DNA of 64,000 nucleotides from Coffea arabica (taxonomy: Eukaryota > Streptophyta > Magnoliopsida > Gentianales > Rubiaceae), in contig NC_092316.1 in assembly GCF_036785885.1 (NCBI RefSeq), forward strand, positions 16,671,001 through 16,735,000, read 5' to 3'. The notes beneath the pieces were generated by a model. It saw nothing but the letters and a program-made list of their open reading frames with translations. It was not told the origin of the DNA and searched no databases. This document shows positions 24,409 through 35,770 of the stretch, in pieces. The translations under genes were made by a program, and so were the position numbers. How positions within the stretch are numbered: the first letter of the stretch is position 1; every line of letters begins with the position of its first letter.

Positions 24409-25164
24409 TCACCAGCTATCAAAAAATGAAAGGGTTGCTTCCTTTTCCAAAACATATACAAGATATTGAGACGAATCATTAATATAGCTAGCACATCTAT
24501 CATCTACGCTTGTGTTAATGATTCTTGCCATTTATTCATTGTTTTTATCTCTTTTTTTGTTATAAATAGAAGGTTTTAAATCTAAAATCTCTTATTTACG
24601 ATTCCTTCCATCTTATCATCCAACACATCTCTCTCCCATGCATTAGTTTTACCTGTTTGTCTTTAATTCGACGCCAATGCGACATTGAAAAATTAGACAA
24701 CGAGCTCAAGTTGAATGAAGTAGATGAATTGGGCCTCCGCTATAAAATATCATAAAAAATAAAGGACTGTAACCATATTACTATCCTAAAAATATTTAAC
24801 CCCAGCTTGAGCTTCAACCCTGTGGACCCTTGGGCTAGAAAGGCACTAAGGTGAAGAAAATTATAGTCCACAGTTGTTTATAAATTCACACCCCTACCCA
24901 AAAAATAAAAATAAAAATAAAAAAATCTCACTAAGAACATTACTTGAACAATATTTATCATAAACTTCAAGGTACTTTTATTTCCTTCAGAAATTTTTTA
25001 TAATATAAAACACTGTGAAATACACATACATGTATATATTTATACACACATACAAGGTACAGACATGTAAACACAACATTAGCTAATAAAACATGTCTAG
25101 AAAACTTTCCTTGATTCCAGCTGATTTATCTGAAACCAGATGATGTTATATGATATCTGATTAA
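24409..25164. other. 3' flank of UGT74 gene
   Basis: Matches 4573-5322 and probably contains the UGT 3' UTR near its right end. No gene seen. Confidence 0.6.
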
Positions 25165-27480
25165 TCAAAGCTTAGTTCCCTTCCCTTTGATCAACACTTC
25201 AACAAAATTGTTGATAGCAATATCTGAGCTCCCACCATTACAAACTGCCCTTTTAGCTTGCTCTCTCATCTTAGAGGCATTAATCCTAATTTCATCACTT
25301 TTTTCTCCAACCATTACCTCCCTTACACACCTCTCAATTTCTTCTCTTGTAACAATCATTTTCTCATCCCTTCTAGCCCTCACTCCTACCCTCCAAACAC
25401 TTTCAATAAATTTGGCATTTGTTGGCTGATCACTCCATTGTGGCAATGCCACCATAGGCACCCCAAGACTTACTGCTTCAAGTGTTGAGTTCCAACCACA
25501 ATGTGTCATGAAGCACCCTACAGATTTTTGAGCCAATACCTCTAGCTGATTACACCACTTTACAATTTTTCCAAATCCCATTTCATCATTTGATTGCAGA
25601 AATTCAGTAAGCAACTTTTCTTGCTCAGAGTCTTTGATTACCCAAAGAAAGTGATGGTTGCTGCCTTTTAAGCCACAGGCAATTTCTTCAATTTGCTTGA
25701 TTTCAACATCTGCCATGCTCCCAAATGACACGAAAACCACTGATTTTGGTGCCTTTTCGTCTAACCATTTCAAATAGTGGTCACTTGGCTTCCACAGACT
25801 GCCTCCATAATCTGAGTCTCCTGCTATTGGCCCCTCTACATATGCGGATGGTACCATTGGTCCAACCATTTGTACTGGCCAAAGTCCTGTCAGGGCCTTA
25901 GCCAACTTTTGGAGCATCAAAACAAAATATAATATATGTCAATAACCAACAATGATAGCAATATTTGGTCAATTATTATATCTTGGTTAGTTGAAGTGCG
26001 ATAAGCAATTGTTCATAGTGAGCATGGCAGCTTTTATTCAATCCTTCCCATTGAAGAAATTCCATGTTTCTTTACAATAAATAAGCAAATAAAAATGGGA
26101 TGCCATATTTCTCCATGAGGAGCAATTTCATCTTTCCACAATATTTTGATGTCTTGAAATTTAATAAGCCTAAGGAGGGCAGATTCCGAAGCTAAAATCT
26201 ACCTTTTAAAATTGTTCATGATCTTCGTTGACTAGGAGTTTCAAGGTAAAAAGCTTTTCTTTGAATTTTTTTTTTTCGTGAAGGTGAAAAGCTTAATCAA
26301 AAAAAGTTTGGCTGTTTCATTCTCATGCCTATTGTTCATATAAATATATTAAAAAAACTCCCATCAACTTTTCCAGGATCAAGAAAAAAGCATTCACCAT
26401 AAAGCTGGGGTTGTGATGCTTGGTGACATTATTTTTGACCAAGTTATGTAACTAATAGGATTTTATGCTCCATTGCATTTGTTACCATTAAATTTTTGGC
26501 ATCAATAATGGCACAAGGATCAAAATTAAGGAAATCCCTTCACTAAATCCAATCCGAATTTGATTTTTCCAACAAAAGAACACACACCAATTGAAAGTTT
26601 ACCAAAATTTCCCTTTTGCTATCTCAAAATGATTGGTTTATTAAATAGCTTATTGCTACTTTTCTCTGATAAAAAAAACAATATAAACTTATTGCTACTT
26701 GTCATGACTGACCTATCATTTTCCATGAATAACCTTTTTCTCACATAAAAGTAATGCAGAACACAGCACTGTAAATATGTTGATGTAAAACATAAATTCA
26801 TTTTAGACAAAAAGAAAAAAAAAATCATTTTAGACAGGTACCTCATATTCCAGATCCTCAAAAGAATTAGCAAAAACCCAGTCATTTTCATCCAGCCTTG
26901 CGAATACCCTCATGATTGATTCCAAGTATGCAGAATTATGCGAAGGGAAAGCAAGAAAACTAGGCAACTCATCAAACCCAAGTGGAGGAAGTCCAGGGAT
27001 GGCTAGAGGAACTTTATCTTTCTCAACAGGAAAAGGGAGGAATCCTCTGTGGATTTGCCAATACAAAGAACAAACAGAGGCAGAATTTGTCAACAACACA
27101 ACAGAAAAAATGTCTAACTTTTTTGCCACGTCGACGGCCCAAGGAAGCAATGAATCATAGACCAGGCAATTGACAGGTGAATCACTAGACTGATTGAGCT
27201 TCAAGATGAGCTCAGTTAGAGTCCTTGAACCCACTGTTTTGAATGATTCAAGGTAGTCTGCAACATTGGGAGCATCCCTGAATCCTCCATTGTCAAAGCC
27301 ATCAGAGATTGGCATGACTTGTACACCTTTTGCAGCGATGAATTTAGCTGTGTAGGGGGTAGTGGCAAAGGTGGCTTTCAGTCCTTTGGAAGCTAAGCAT
27401 TTGGCAAATTGGAGAAGAGGGTTAATGTGGCCTTGGGCAGGATATGTGAGCACAACAACATGACCCCCTGAATTCTCCAT
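25165..27480 (-). CDS. UDP-glycosyltransferase, family 74 type (complete, 2 exons)
   Basis: A cytosolic GT1 enzyme that moves a sugar, usually glucose, from UDP-sugar to a small acceptor. UGT74 members act on salicylate, auxins and other carboxylic or phenolic acids. Exon 1 is 26842-27480 (213 codons) and exon 2 25165-25905 (246 codons plus stop), with a 936-bp intron from GTACC to an AAAAG acceptor, phase 0. Total 459 residues, normal for the family. Catalytic His about 18 in YPAQGHINP; partner Asp about 109 in LVYDSLLPW. The 44-residue PSPG box spans 330-373 and contains HCGWNST and a final Gln typical of glucose users. No signal peptide or membrane segment. Exon 2 is duplicated at 5323-6056. 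Substrate cannot be read from sequence; UGT74F-like is my best guess. An alternative acceptor would add MLQK. Confidence 0.93.
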
Positions 27481-27605
27481 CTGCTTTGTAATTCTGTGTT
27501 AGCTAGTACAGAAGGGAGAAGAGGATAAAGGTCGGGTTGAGAGAATTGGAAAAATGTCCAACTCTCTTAGGAAAGAAAACGGACAAAGATGAAGCAAAAG
27601 TTTTG

Positions 27606-27730
27606 TTAAGAAGGTATATATCTTGAATTTCTTCCCAAAGTGGAAAGGAAAATCCAACCACGTGGCAATAAAGCCAAGTGGCAAATTGAGAAAGGTTACG
27701 AGGAATCAACCCTTTTTTTTTGGTCAAAGG
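27606..27730 (-). promoter_or_regulatory. Putative UGT74 promoter: TATA, G-box, W-box
   Basis: Reading on the minus strand: a TATATA stretch at about 27615-27621, roughly 135 bases above the ATG; a palindromic G-box CCACGTGG at 27658-27665; and a W-box core TTGACC at 27722-27727. The spacing fits a plant promoter. Function is inferred from motifs only. Confidence 0.45.
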
Positions 27731-27784
27731 AATCAACCATTAGGGTCATAACAATTGGATGTTGCTGCAGTATGTTTAGTAATC

Positions 27785-28150
27785 AAAGAAGAGGTGTGGA
27801 AAGTAAAGCATATGGCAAAGAAGCAGGCACGTGGAAAGGTAAAGAATATGTCAAAGAAACTGACATGTACGGATCAATAAGGGTTATTTTTACAAAAGTA
27901 AGTGGTGACCTATAACCGGGATTTGGAAATGTTGCGTACTGCAGAAGCTAAAAGTGTGTTGGGATGTCACGGAATTAACATAAATATAAAGGGCCTAAGA
28001 ATAAAACATTTGTGAAGAAGTGTAAGCAGTACTAATTACTAAACAAAGCCATCCGGGCCACCGATTATGGGCATTACATCAACAAAATACTATCTATTTA
28101 TTGCCATTTTACTCTGAATCATTATATTTATGTAAAATACATAAATATTT
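27785..28150 (+). repeat. Left outer arm of large inverted repeat (UGT74 upstream region)
   Basis: Matches 37085-37480 in inverse orientation. Positions 27810-27874 equal the complement of 37391-37455 without a mismatch (65 bases), including a CACGTGG motif, and similarity continues with scattered changes. It ends in one unit of the roughly 215-bp repeat found three times at 36520-37140. Confidence 0.85.
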
Positions 28151-28429
28151 TGGATAGCACGGATATTCACACTAGCTATCCTTGTACTAAGTTTTATGAG
28201 CATTTTACTCTGAATCATTACATTTTGGATACTACTTTGATTAGAATTTAGTTTAAAGACATTCACGGGAGTTTGGACGCATCCAAAGAGCACCGATCGA
28301 TGTATGTTCAAGCGTAAATTGAAATAAATATGCAACTTAAATTTTTTAAAAATAAATTACTACTGCATATCAGAAATTTACTTTTTGGAGAGTAGGTTTA
28401 GTTCATACTATTTTTCATAGTATTTTAAA

Positions 28430-28950
28430 ATATATAAGTACAACAAATTTTAAATTATACCTATAATAATGTATTATACGAATATATTATGAGTACTTAC
28501 TAACTAAGGTACTAAGTTTTAATCATTGATAAAACATCTTATCGTTATTTCAAATAAACTTCCTAATATTAGTTTGAAATAAGTTTTAAAATAAAATAGT
28601 ACATGCGTCCCATAAATCAATAAATCTTGATTATTAATCAAATTTGCTATGTTATCAGTAATAATTACTATTTATGTATAAAAACTTACTATTACTTGAA
28701 TTAAACTTACTAAGGTATATTATGAGTGCTTACTAACTAAGGTACTAAGTTTTAATCATTAATAAAAACATCTTATCATTATTTCAAATAAGCTTTCTAA
28801 TACTACTTTGAGATAAGGTTTTAATGTAAAAATTGTACATGCATTCCAAAAAATGGTAAATTTTGATCCTTAATCATTTTTATTGCCATGTTATTAGTAA
28901 GAATTACTATTGATGTATAAAAACTTACTGTTATTTGAACTAAACTTACT
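28430..28950. repeat. Two tandem copies of a roughly 260-bp repeat
   Basis: Copies start near 28440 and 28705. Both contain TACTAACTAAGGTACTAAG, TTATTTCAAATAA and a run ending TAAAAACTTACT. A third, diverged copy lies near 30650-30790. Confidence 0.7.
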
Positions 28951-30095
28951 CTTTTAAAAGTAAGTTTGGGATATCAAGTAGTAATCTATTTATTTAAAAA
29001 TTAAGTTTAATATTTATTCCAATTTACCTTTTGAGGTATAAAAGTTACTAATCTATTACACTTAACTTACTATTTTAGATAGAAAACTTACTTCCATAAT
29101 TTTAGGTGTTATTTTATTTAGGCGAATATGTCCAACAATAAATCAAATGATCGCTAAAAGTGTAACAACGTGTTATATCAGATAAAAACTATTGCGCTAT
29201 CATAACTATCGCTTAGTATCTATATCTAAATGTATTGCTGAGGGGGTTTTGGATAAGGAGCTTTCAAAATTATCAAAAGTCTGAATGCTATTTTAATAGA
29301 ATTTTACATTTTTTAATTAAAAAATATTTATCTCTTAACTAATCATGTAACCGGCCCTACAAATCCTATAATCATACTTATTTTTTTTCCACATTTCCCT
29401 TATGTTTTTTCCACTACCCCATAAAATTCAAACTCCTAAACTTTAACTAACGGATAATAACCACCCCTGTAAAATGATATCTGCAAATTTCAATTCACAT
29501 CTCACATTTATTACTGACACTTACCATATCACTTAGAGTAATAACTAACCGTTAATTTAAGAAATTCGCAACTACGAAAGTCAAATATCCAAAATTTAGG
29601 AGCCTGTTTAAATTACAATTTTCACAATTCAACGTATCTTATTGTCATAATATATTTTACTCTCACAATCATTCACAAATTATAAAGGCATTAAAAATAA
29701 ATAATTTTTTTAAAAAAAATTAATTCAAAGGTAGTTAATTCACACACACACAGATATATACATACATATATATATTCTCATAATGCATATATATATATAT
29801 ATATAAGATTATCAAATCGAATGCATAATATTGGTAAGTATTTCATTTTAAAATAAAAAAACATGAAATTACATTTATTTCTATCCATATATCTTTCATT
29901 TTCTAATGTAAATTATTATTATTATTTTAAGATCCATCTTTTGCAAAAACACAATTCTTGAATGATTTACAGTTTTTGTGATATTTTGAACTATTGTTAG
30001 ACAAATCTTAAATTTGAATTATGTTGGTATAATTTTTTTAACTTTTTTCAAATTAAAATGGTATAATTTTTTAATTTATTTTAATAATGTAAGTA

Positions 30096-30123
30096 CCGTG
30101 CGTAGCACGGATATTCACACTAG
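30096..30123 (+). other. Helitron-like 3' terminus (hairpin plus CTAG)
   Basis: A perfect hairpin, CCGTGC-GTA-GCACGG (30096-30110), is followed after nine bases by CTAG and then T. This is the layout of Helitron 3' ends. The tail from GCACGG through CTAG recurs at 28157-28175 without the left hairpin arm. No matching 5' end or helicase was found. Confidence 0.45.
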
Positions 30124-30929
30124 TTGTCCTTGTATGATCAAGCCTGAGAGTTTGAGTATGTTTTGGTTGAATGTTATAATTCAAAATTTGGGGTTTGGAG
30201 GGAATAGGTTATATCCATTGTAATCAAAACTCAAACAAAAGTGGGGATAAGCCTGGTTGTCACAACGAACCATATAAAGTGGATTATTTATTTATTTATT
30301 TGCAGAATGCTACCTTATTTTTTCATGCATCAGAATGGATTGATTACAAGTTGCATTTGCTTGCCTTTTGCTAGAATTTTGGCTAATTAACAAATTATAC
30401 TAATTGTAGAATAGTAAGTTTGTAATCATTTTCAATTTTTGAAAAATTTGAAAGTTTGGATAACAATAATAACAAATCTTTCTAGTTACATGTAGAATAT
30501 CACTTGTTTCTATATCACAATTTTTATAACTTAAAACCTATGAATATAATAAGATAAAATTATTATTTTATAATACGATAAAATTTTATTATTTTCTAAG
30601 GTTATGTGAAAGGTCAAAATATTTTCACAAAATATTTTAAAATATATAAGTACAAAAGAATATCAAATTATACATATAATCATGCATTATACAAGTATGT
30701 TACAAGTACTTACTAACTAATATACTAAATCATTTATAGAATATTTTTATTGTTATTTCAAATAAGCCTCCTAGTATTCATTCGGTATAAGTCATAAAGG
30801 ATTGAGTAATTTGAGTAAGTTGCTTCTGTGTTAATTTTGACTGTGGTTAACAAACTCAATAATTTAGTCCGTCTAACTTAGGTTAATGGGAAAATGGGTC
30901 ACAATTGATTGGAATAAAATTGTAATAAA

Positions 30930-31520
30930 CCCATTTTTCAATAAAAAAATAAACTCTTTATGACTTTTCTCTATTATAAGAACAGAGTACCTATTTTTTT
31001 TAAATAATTATTTATCAGATAAAATAAAAATAAACCCATTTTTCAATAAAATCCTAATTTTTTATGTCTTTCCTCTATTATAAGAACCGTGTACCCATTT
31101 TGCCATAAACAAATTTATTTATCGGATAAAAAAAATTTATTTATCGAAAAAATAAAAATGAACCCGTTTCTCAATAAAACATCAGTTCTTTATGGCTTCC
31201 CTCCCTTATACGAAAAGAGTATCCATTTTGCCATAAACAAATTTGTTTATCGAATAAAATAAAAATAAACTCTTTTTTAAATAAAAAATCAGTTCTTTAT
31301 GAATTTCCTCCATTATAAAAATATGGTACCCATTTTTCTAAAAAAAATATTATTTATCGAATAAAATAAAAATGAACCCGTTTTTCAATAAAACACAAGC
31401 TCTTTATAGTTTTCATCTATTATAAGAACAGAGTACCCATTTTTTCATAAATAAATTTATTTATCGGATGAAAAAATAAATATATTTTTCAATAAAACAC
31501 CAGTTTTTTATGATTTTCCT
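30930..31520 (-). repeat. Tandem array of a roughly 107-bp repeat, left inner arm
   Basis: About five degenerate units. Each has a core reading GAGTACCCATTTT, then CGATAAAATAAAAATAAA and CAATAAAA..TCTTTATG. The same repeat in opposite orientation forms the array at 35160-35770. Confidence 0.85.
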
Positions 31521-31525
31521 CCCTT

Positions 31526-31560
31526 CACTACAACAAAAAAGGGTATTAGTGACAACAACT
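31526..31560 (+). mobile_element. CACTA-type transposon terminus
   Basis: CACTACAACAAAAAAGGG followed by TATTAGTGACAAC is the usual start of plant CACTA (En/Spm) elements. It sits just inside the left 107-bp array and 640 bases before the TMEM161-like exon. No opposite CACTA end was found in the window. Confidence 0.55.
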
Positions 31561-32164
31561 TTATGAAGAAGTAGAAAGCTTGACGCTCTTAAGAGGCTTA
31601 TAGCAAGGAAAATGACAATACCTCACAAGAAATTGGAGCCATCATATACTCTGCGAGGGTAAGGACTTTTCTTGCTTAAAATTCTCGCCAAAAGGAGAGC
31701 GGGAAAGCTTCCCTCCAAATACTGATTCTAGAGGGCCAAAGTTTCTATGTTATTGGTGAGAAATCATGGGTGCTTTTTTGTGAAAATTTCAAAATTTTGC
31801 TCCCTTCCAATTTTTGGTAGAGCCGCGCATTGAAAATTTTTTAACCATTCCCGGCACAGCACTTGTCAAGCCTAGCACCACATGAATTTCAAGCCTTCCA
31901 CACTTGCAAGGCTACTTCCCCAAATATTGTTCTCAGATCAGAGCGCTCGAAAGTTCAATTGCAACCTCCCCTGCACCTTTCCCCTTCTATCTCTCTTTCC
32001 CTCTCTATCAATTTTCAGTTTCCAATAGACATATGGTTCCCTCTTCCTCTCTAGCATCCAGATCTGAATTTATACAATCATGGACACACTTTAAAGACCC
32101 TTCCGATGCAATGGCAGACTTCAAGGAAAAGCGATGGTGTAGGTTTTTTAATATGTTATTTTAG

Positions 32165-33123
32165 AAAATGGGTCCGTGATCCCGATTTTGTTAGGAATTG
32201 TTGGGGTATGTAGATTGTTAATTTTGATTGCCAAGCTTTCATTTGAGCGATCAGCTTCTAAAAGGTCAGAGAGGCTGTTGAGTCTTGTATTTGGGGTTCT
32301 TGGGTTTTTCTGGGGCCTCGCGATTGTTTTGGAGATGGTTCCCAGTTGGGGTCTTGATTTTGATTTTGAATCGTTGGACGGATTTGGGAAGTTCTTTATT
32401 GCTGTTCTAGTGGGCTGCATTGTGGGTCTCTTTTACATCCCAGCTACGAGGAATGCTCGTGCCTTTTGGCTTGGAACTGATCAGATTCGTTCTAATTTGT
32501 CCATAATTTCCTGTGGATGGTTTGGAAGAATGCTTCTTTATGGCAATTACTTGTTAGTTGTATTCACTTCCACGCTTTGGGTTGGCCCATTTACTGAACT
32601 CCTCGTCTGCGAGAAATCTGATGGAATCAAAGGGCTTCATTCCAATGGTAGGAACAAATATACTGAGGAGTTGATAGATAGATTGGGCATGTTGCGATCA
32701 GATTTCTACAAGTTCAGGGTTTGGTGCATGTTCAGTTCTGGTATTTTGCAAATTTTGTCTTTGCGGCCAAATGTGCAGATGTTTTTAAATGAAGCGGTAC
32801 TGTGTTGGTACCAGAGATTGCATGCCAGTAAGGTCCCTGACTTGGATTATAGCAGGGCAAAAGTTTTCTTGCACAACCATTACATGTTTCTTGTAGTTCT
32901 GCAGTTCTTTGCGCCTGCTGCGATTGCACTTCTCCTTCTTGGATTATCCCATATTGATGTTAACTTGCTGGCAGATTTCAAGTTGCCATGTAATCTACTG
33001 CCTTGCTCTGCTTTGGTCAAAGAAATGGCCTTGTTTCTGGCTTGGTGGATAACTTTTGTTTGGGCTATATTTACGTCAGTGAGCCTTACTCTTTATAGGC
33101 GTGGTTTCCTGTTCGTTTCTTGA
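32165..33123 (+). CDS. TMEM161-like multi-pass membrane protein, 3' exon only
   Basis: An open frame of about 318 codons preceded by a splice acceptor (TTATTTTAG) and ending in TGA at 33121-33123. There is no good ATG at the start, so I read it as the last exon. Starting NGSVIPILLGIVGVC, it has several hydrophobic segments (VFGVLGFFWGLAIVL, FIAVLVGCIVGLF, YLLVVFTS, HNHYMFLVVLQFFAP, LAWWITFVWAIF) and conserved parts such as FERSASKRSE and NARAFWLGTDQ. Order and C-terminus agree with the TMEM161A/B family, whose role in plants is not well defined. The N-terminal part (perhaps 130-150 residues) is missing. The frame has no stop or frameshift, so the copy is young or under constraint. It lies between inverted repeat arrays, upstream of a calreticulin fragment. 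Confidence 0.7.
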
Positions 33124-34057
33124 CAATCCCTGCTCTTCATTGGTGTGCTTTGTGTCTGTTCCTTGAGGACAGAGTTGATAGTTTTCTGGTTTCATATGCA
33201 GCCATGTGATTGGTCGACTAAGGAGAGTTTGTAGCAACAATTGTTATATGAAAACCATGGCCCTCTCATTCTGCGTTGACTAGTTACAATTTTCCAATGA
33301 GCATTAACATTTCTAACAGGTTTTATTCATAATCTTACTTATATTTAGATTGAGGACAGCTTTGTAGAAACATGTATTGTATTAAAACCATGGCCTTGTC
33401 ATTCTGCATTGATGAATTGCAATTTTCTGGCAAGCTGTAACATTTTTCACGGGTTTTATTTGCAACATTCTTCATAATGCCAGTTTGTATTTTATTTCAC
33501 TCCGCTTGGGTAATTCAATGAGGCAAGACATCTTTGACAATGCATAATTTTCTTAAATAATTTAGGATTGAAAATTTGCTTGCTTCTGATATTCTTCTTC
33601 ATGTTAATGTTCAAGTGATAACTAATTATGGTTGATTTGGGGTTATGATCTCGGCATTGTGAGGGTAAATTTTTTATAGTCCTACTATGGTAATGCTTTA
33701 GTAAGCTAGAGGTTCTTGAATCTGATCCTTATCTGACTTACAGTAATATATTTACGTAATGTTTGTTAATGGCAACATGGGCTTAGAAGTAGGTTTTTCA
33801 ACTGTTTTAGCTTTAAGAAGTTGACTGGTGAGTGGAAGAAACAATTATTCTTAGCTGTGTTGAAGTCATTAAAGGGAAATGTAGAGTGTTGGCCTTTGAA
33901 TAATGTACCATTACAGGTTAAAGTACCTCTTTTTTTTTTTTTCTCTTCTTCTGGTTATTTTCATCTCTGTTTTGTCAATTGCCTTTTTCTTGCATTTTTT
34001 GTCAATTTAACAATCGCAAGAAAAACTCTATTTGACAATATATTGGTATCTCTTCAG

Positions 34058-34833
34058 GTGAAATCTGGAACTCTATATGACAATGTATTGGTATCTGATG
34101 ATCTTGAATATGCTAAGAAGTTGGCTGAAGAGACATGGGGCAAGCATAAGGATGTATGTGGAATTTTTTTTCCCCAAGCGATGCACAAAAAATAAAAAGG
34201 TTTAAATTACTTTCGTCTGCTTGTTGACATATGAAAATGTTCATGTTGTAGGCTGAAAAAGTTGCTTTTGATGAGGCAGAAAAGAAGAGAGAGGAAGAGG
34301 TACTTTTCATTAATTCTCCTCTGTTGCATGATGTCTTGAGTACATTTGAATTCCATTCCTGTATAGTTTGGACTTTGGACTTCCTTTATACTGCATTATT
34401 TGAACAGTGATCATTTGATTATGAAGAGACAACTTATATCTCAAACTCCTGTCTGATTTTGTTTCAGGAAGCAAAGGATGACCCAGTCGATTCTGATGTA
34501 AGTTCCTGACTAAAATGTTGTTCTCAAAAGAGACTCTTTTTGCTCCAAATTTTACCTGTGATATGTTCTTATTACGTGCACTTTCTTAATGGGAAAAGCT
34601 TGTTCTTTTAGGCTGAGGAAGGCGATGATGATGATGCTGCTGATGAAGCAGATAGTGATGATGCAGACGCCAAATCAGAAACAAAGGAAGATGTTACTGC
34701 CGCAGCTGAGGAAAATGTTAAAGTAAGGGCTTTGTCTGATCCTTCAGTGCTGAGTTAACCACGATGATTTGTTATCAGAAATTTCAATTGTTTTAACTCT
34801 CTTACTTCCACCCTTTTGCAGGACGAGCTGTAG
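34058..34833 (+). pseudogene. Calreticulin C-terminal exons (fragment)
   Basis: The last five exons of a calreticulin gene: 34058-34153 (VKSGTLYDNVLV... EETWGKHKD), 34252-34299 (AEKVAFDEAEKK...), 34468-34497 (EAKDDPVDSD), 34612-34722 (acidic, rich in Asp and Glu) and 34822-34833 (DEL and stop). All have GT..AG borders and keep frame, giving 98 residues that end in K-DEL, the ER-retrieval signal. This is the Ca-binding acidic tail; the lectin and P domains are absent upstream. Just before the first exon, 34010-34050 repeats part of it (TLFDNILVS against TLYDNVLVS). I call it a captured 3' fragment. It might still be transcribed with the upstream TMEM161-like exon. Confidence 0.85.
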
Positions 34834-35159
34834 GAAAATACTTGCGAGTGCTGTGGTTGACCCAACATGCTGCTGCGAAGAAGAGCTTTGTTGGCAATTG
34901 AGCTCTCGACATTTTTCATTTTTCTTTTGGCTTTTAGCTGTAGAATTGCTGTTTAGGGAAAAAAGATATTGGCTTTTGGCTTTTGGCTTTGAGTATCATT
35001 GTGCTTTGTACCGTTGAAAAATGATTGAAAAAAAAAAGTAGCAACTACAGTCTCAAAGCTGCTTTTGGCAACTTTCTTGCAAGAAAATCATTTAGTTGCA
35101 TTTGATCATCTTTGGTAAGGGGTCGATGGTTTCTAATTAAAGAAGTTACTTGTTTATGA

Positions 35160-35770
35160 CAAAATGGGTACTCTTTTCTTATAATGGAAAAAAGTCATAA
35201 AGAGTTGGTGTTTTATTGAAAAATGAGTTTATTTTTATTTTATCCGATAAATAAATTCCTTTTTACTTTCAAAATGGGTACTCTGTTTTTATGATGGAGG
35301 AAAATCATAAAGACCTGGTGTTTTATTGAAAAAATGGATTTATTTTTATTTTATCTGATAAATAAATTTGTTTATGGAAAAATGGGTGCTCTGTTCTTAA
35401 AATGGAGGAAAGTCATAAAGAGCCAGTCTTTTATTGAAAAATGGATTTATTTTTATTTTATCCGATAAATAAATTTATTTGTGAAAAAATGGGTACTCTG
35501 CTCTTATAATGGAGGAAAGTCATAAAGAGTTGGTCTTTTATTAAAAAATAGATTTATTTATATTTTATCTGATAAATAAATTTATTTATGAGAAAATGGG
35601 TACTCTGTTCTTATAATGGAGGAAAACCATAAAGAGCTGGTCTTTTATTAGAAAATAAATTTATTTTTATTTTATTCGATAAATAAATTTAGTTATAAAA
35701 AAATGGGTACCCTGTTCTAATAATGGAGGAAAATCATAAATAGCTGGTCTTTTATGGGAAAGTGATACTT
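35160..35770 (+). repeat. Tandem array of a roughly 107-bp repeat, right inner arm
   Basis: Six units starting near 35161, 35271, 35379, 35486, 35594 and 35701. Each begins AAAATGGGTACTCTGTTCTT and contains CATAAAGAGCTGGTCTTTTA and TTATTTTATCCGATAAATAAA. It is the inverse of the array at 30930-31520. Confidence 0.92.

Larger units (their letters stand above)
28151..30929. other. Repeat-rich, no gene seen
   Basis: AT-rich DNA with duplicated 250-bp segments, two Helitron-like tails (28157-28175 and 30096-30123), an (AT)n/(AC)n stretch at about 29745-29805, and a further diverged copy of the 28430 repeat at about 30650-30790. Frames are short and uninformative. Confidence 0.5.

Noticed and set aside
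32148..32420. Minus-strand frame over the start of the TMEM161-like exon
   Set aside because: Antisense shadow; the plus strand has the hydrophobic conserved protein.
35160..35770. CRISPR-like regular repeats
   Set aside because: Units of about 107 bp are contiguous and degenerate, without spacers, in a plant genome; it is a tandem repeat.
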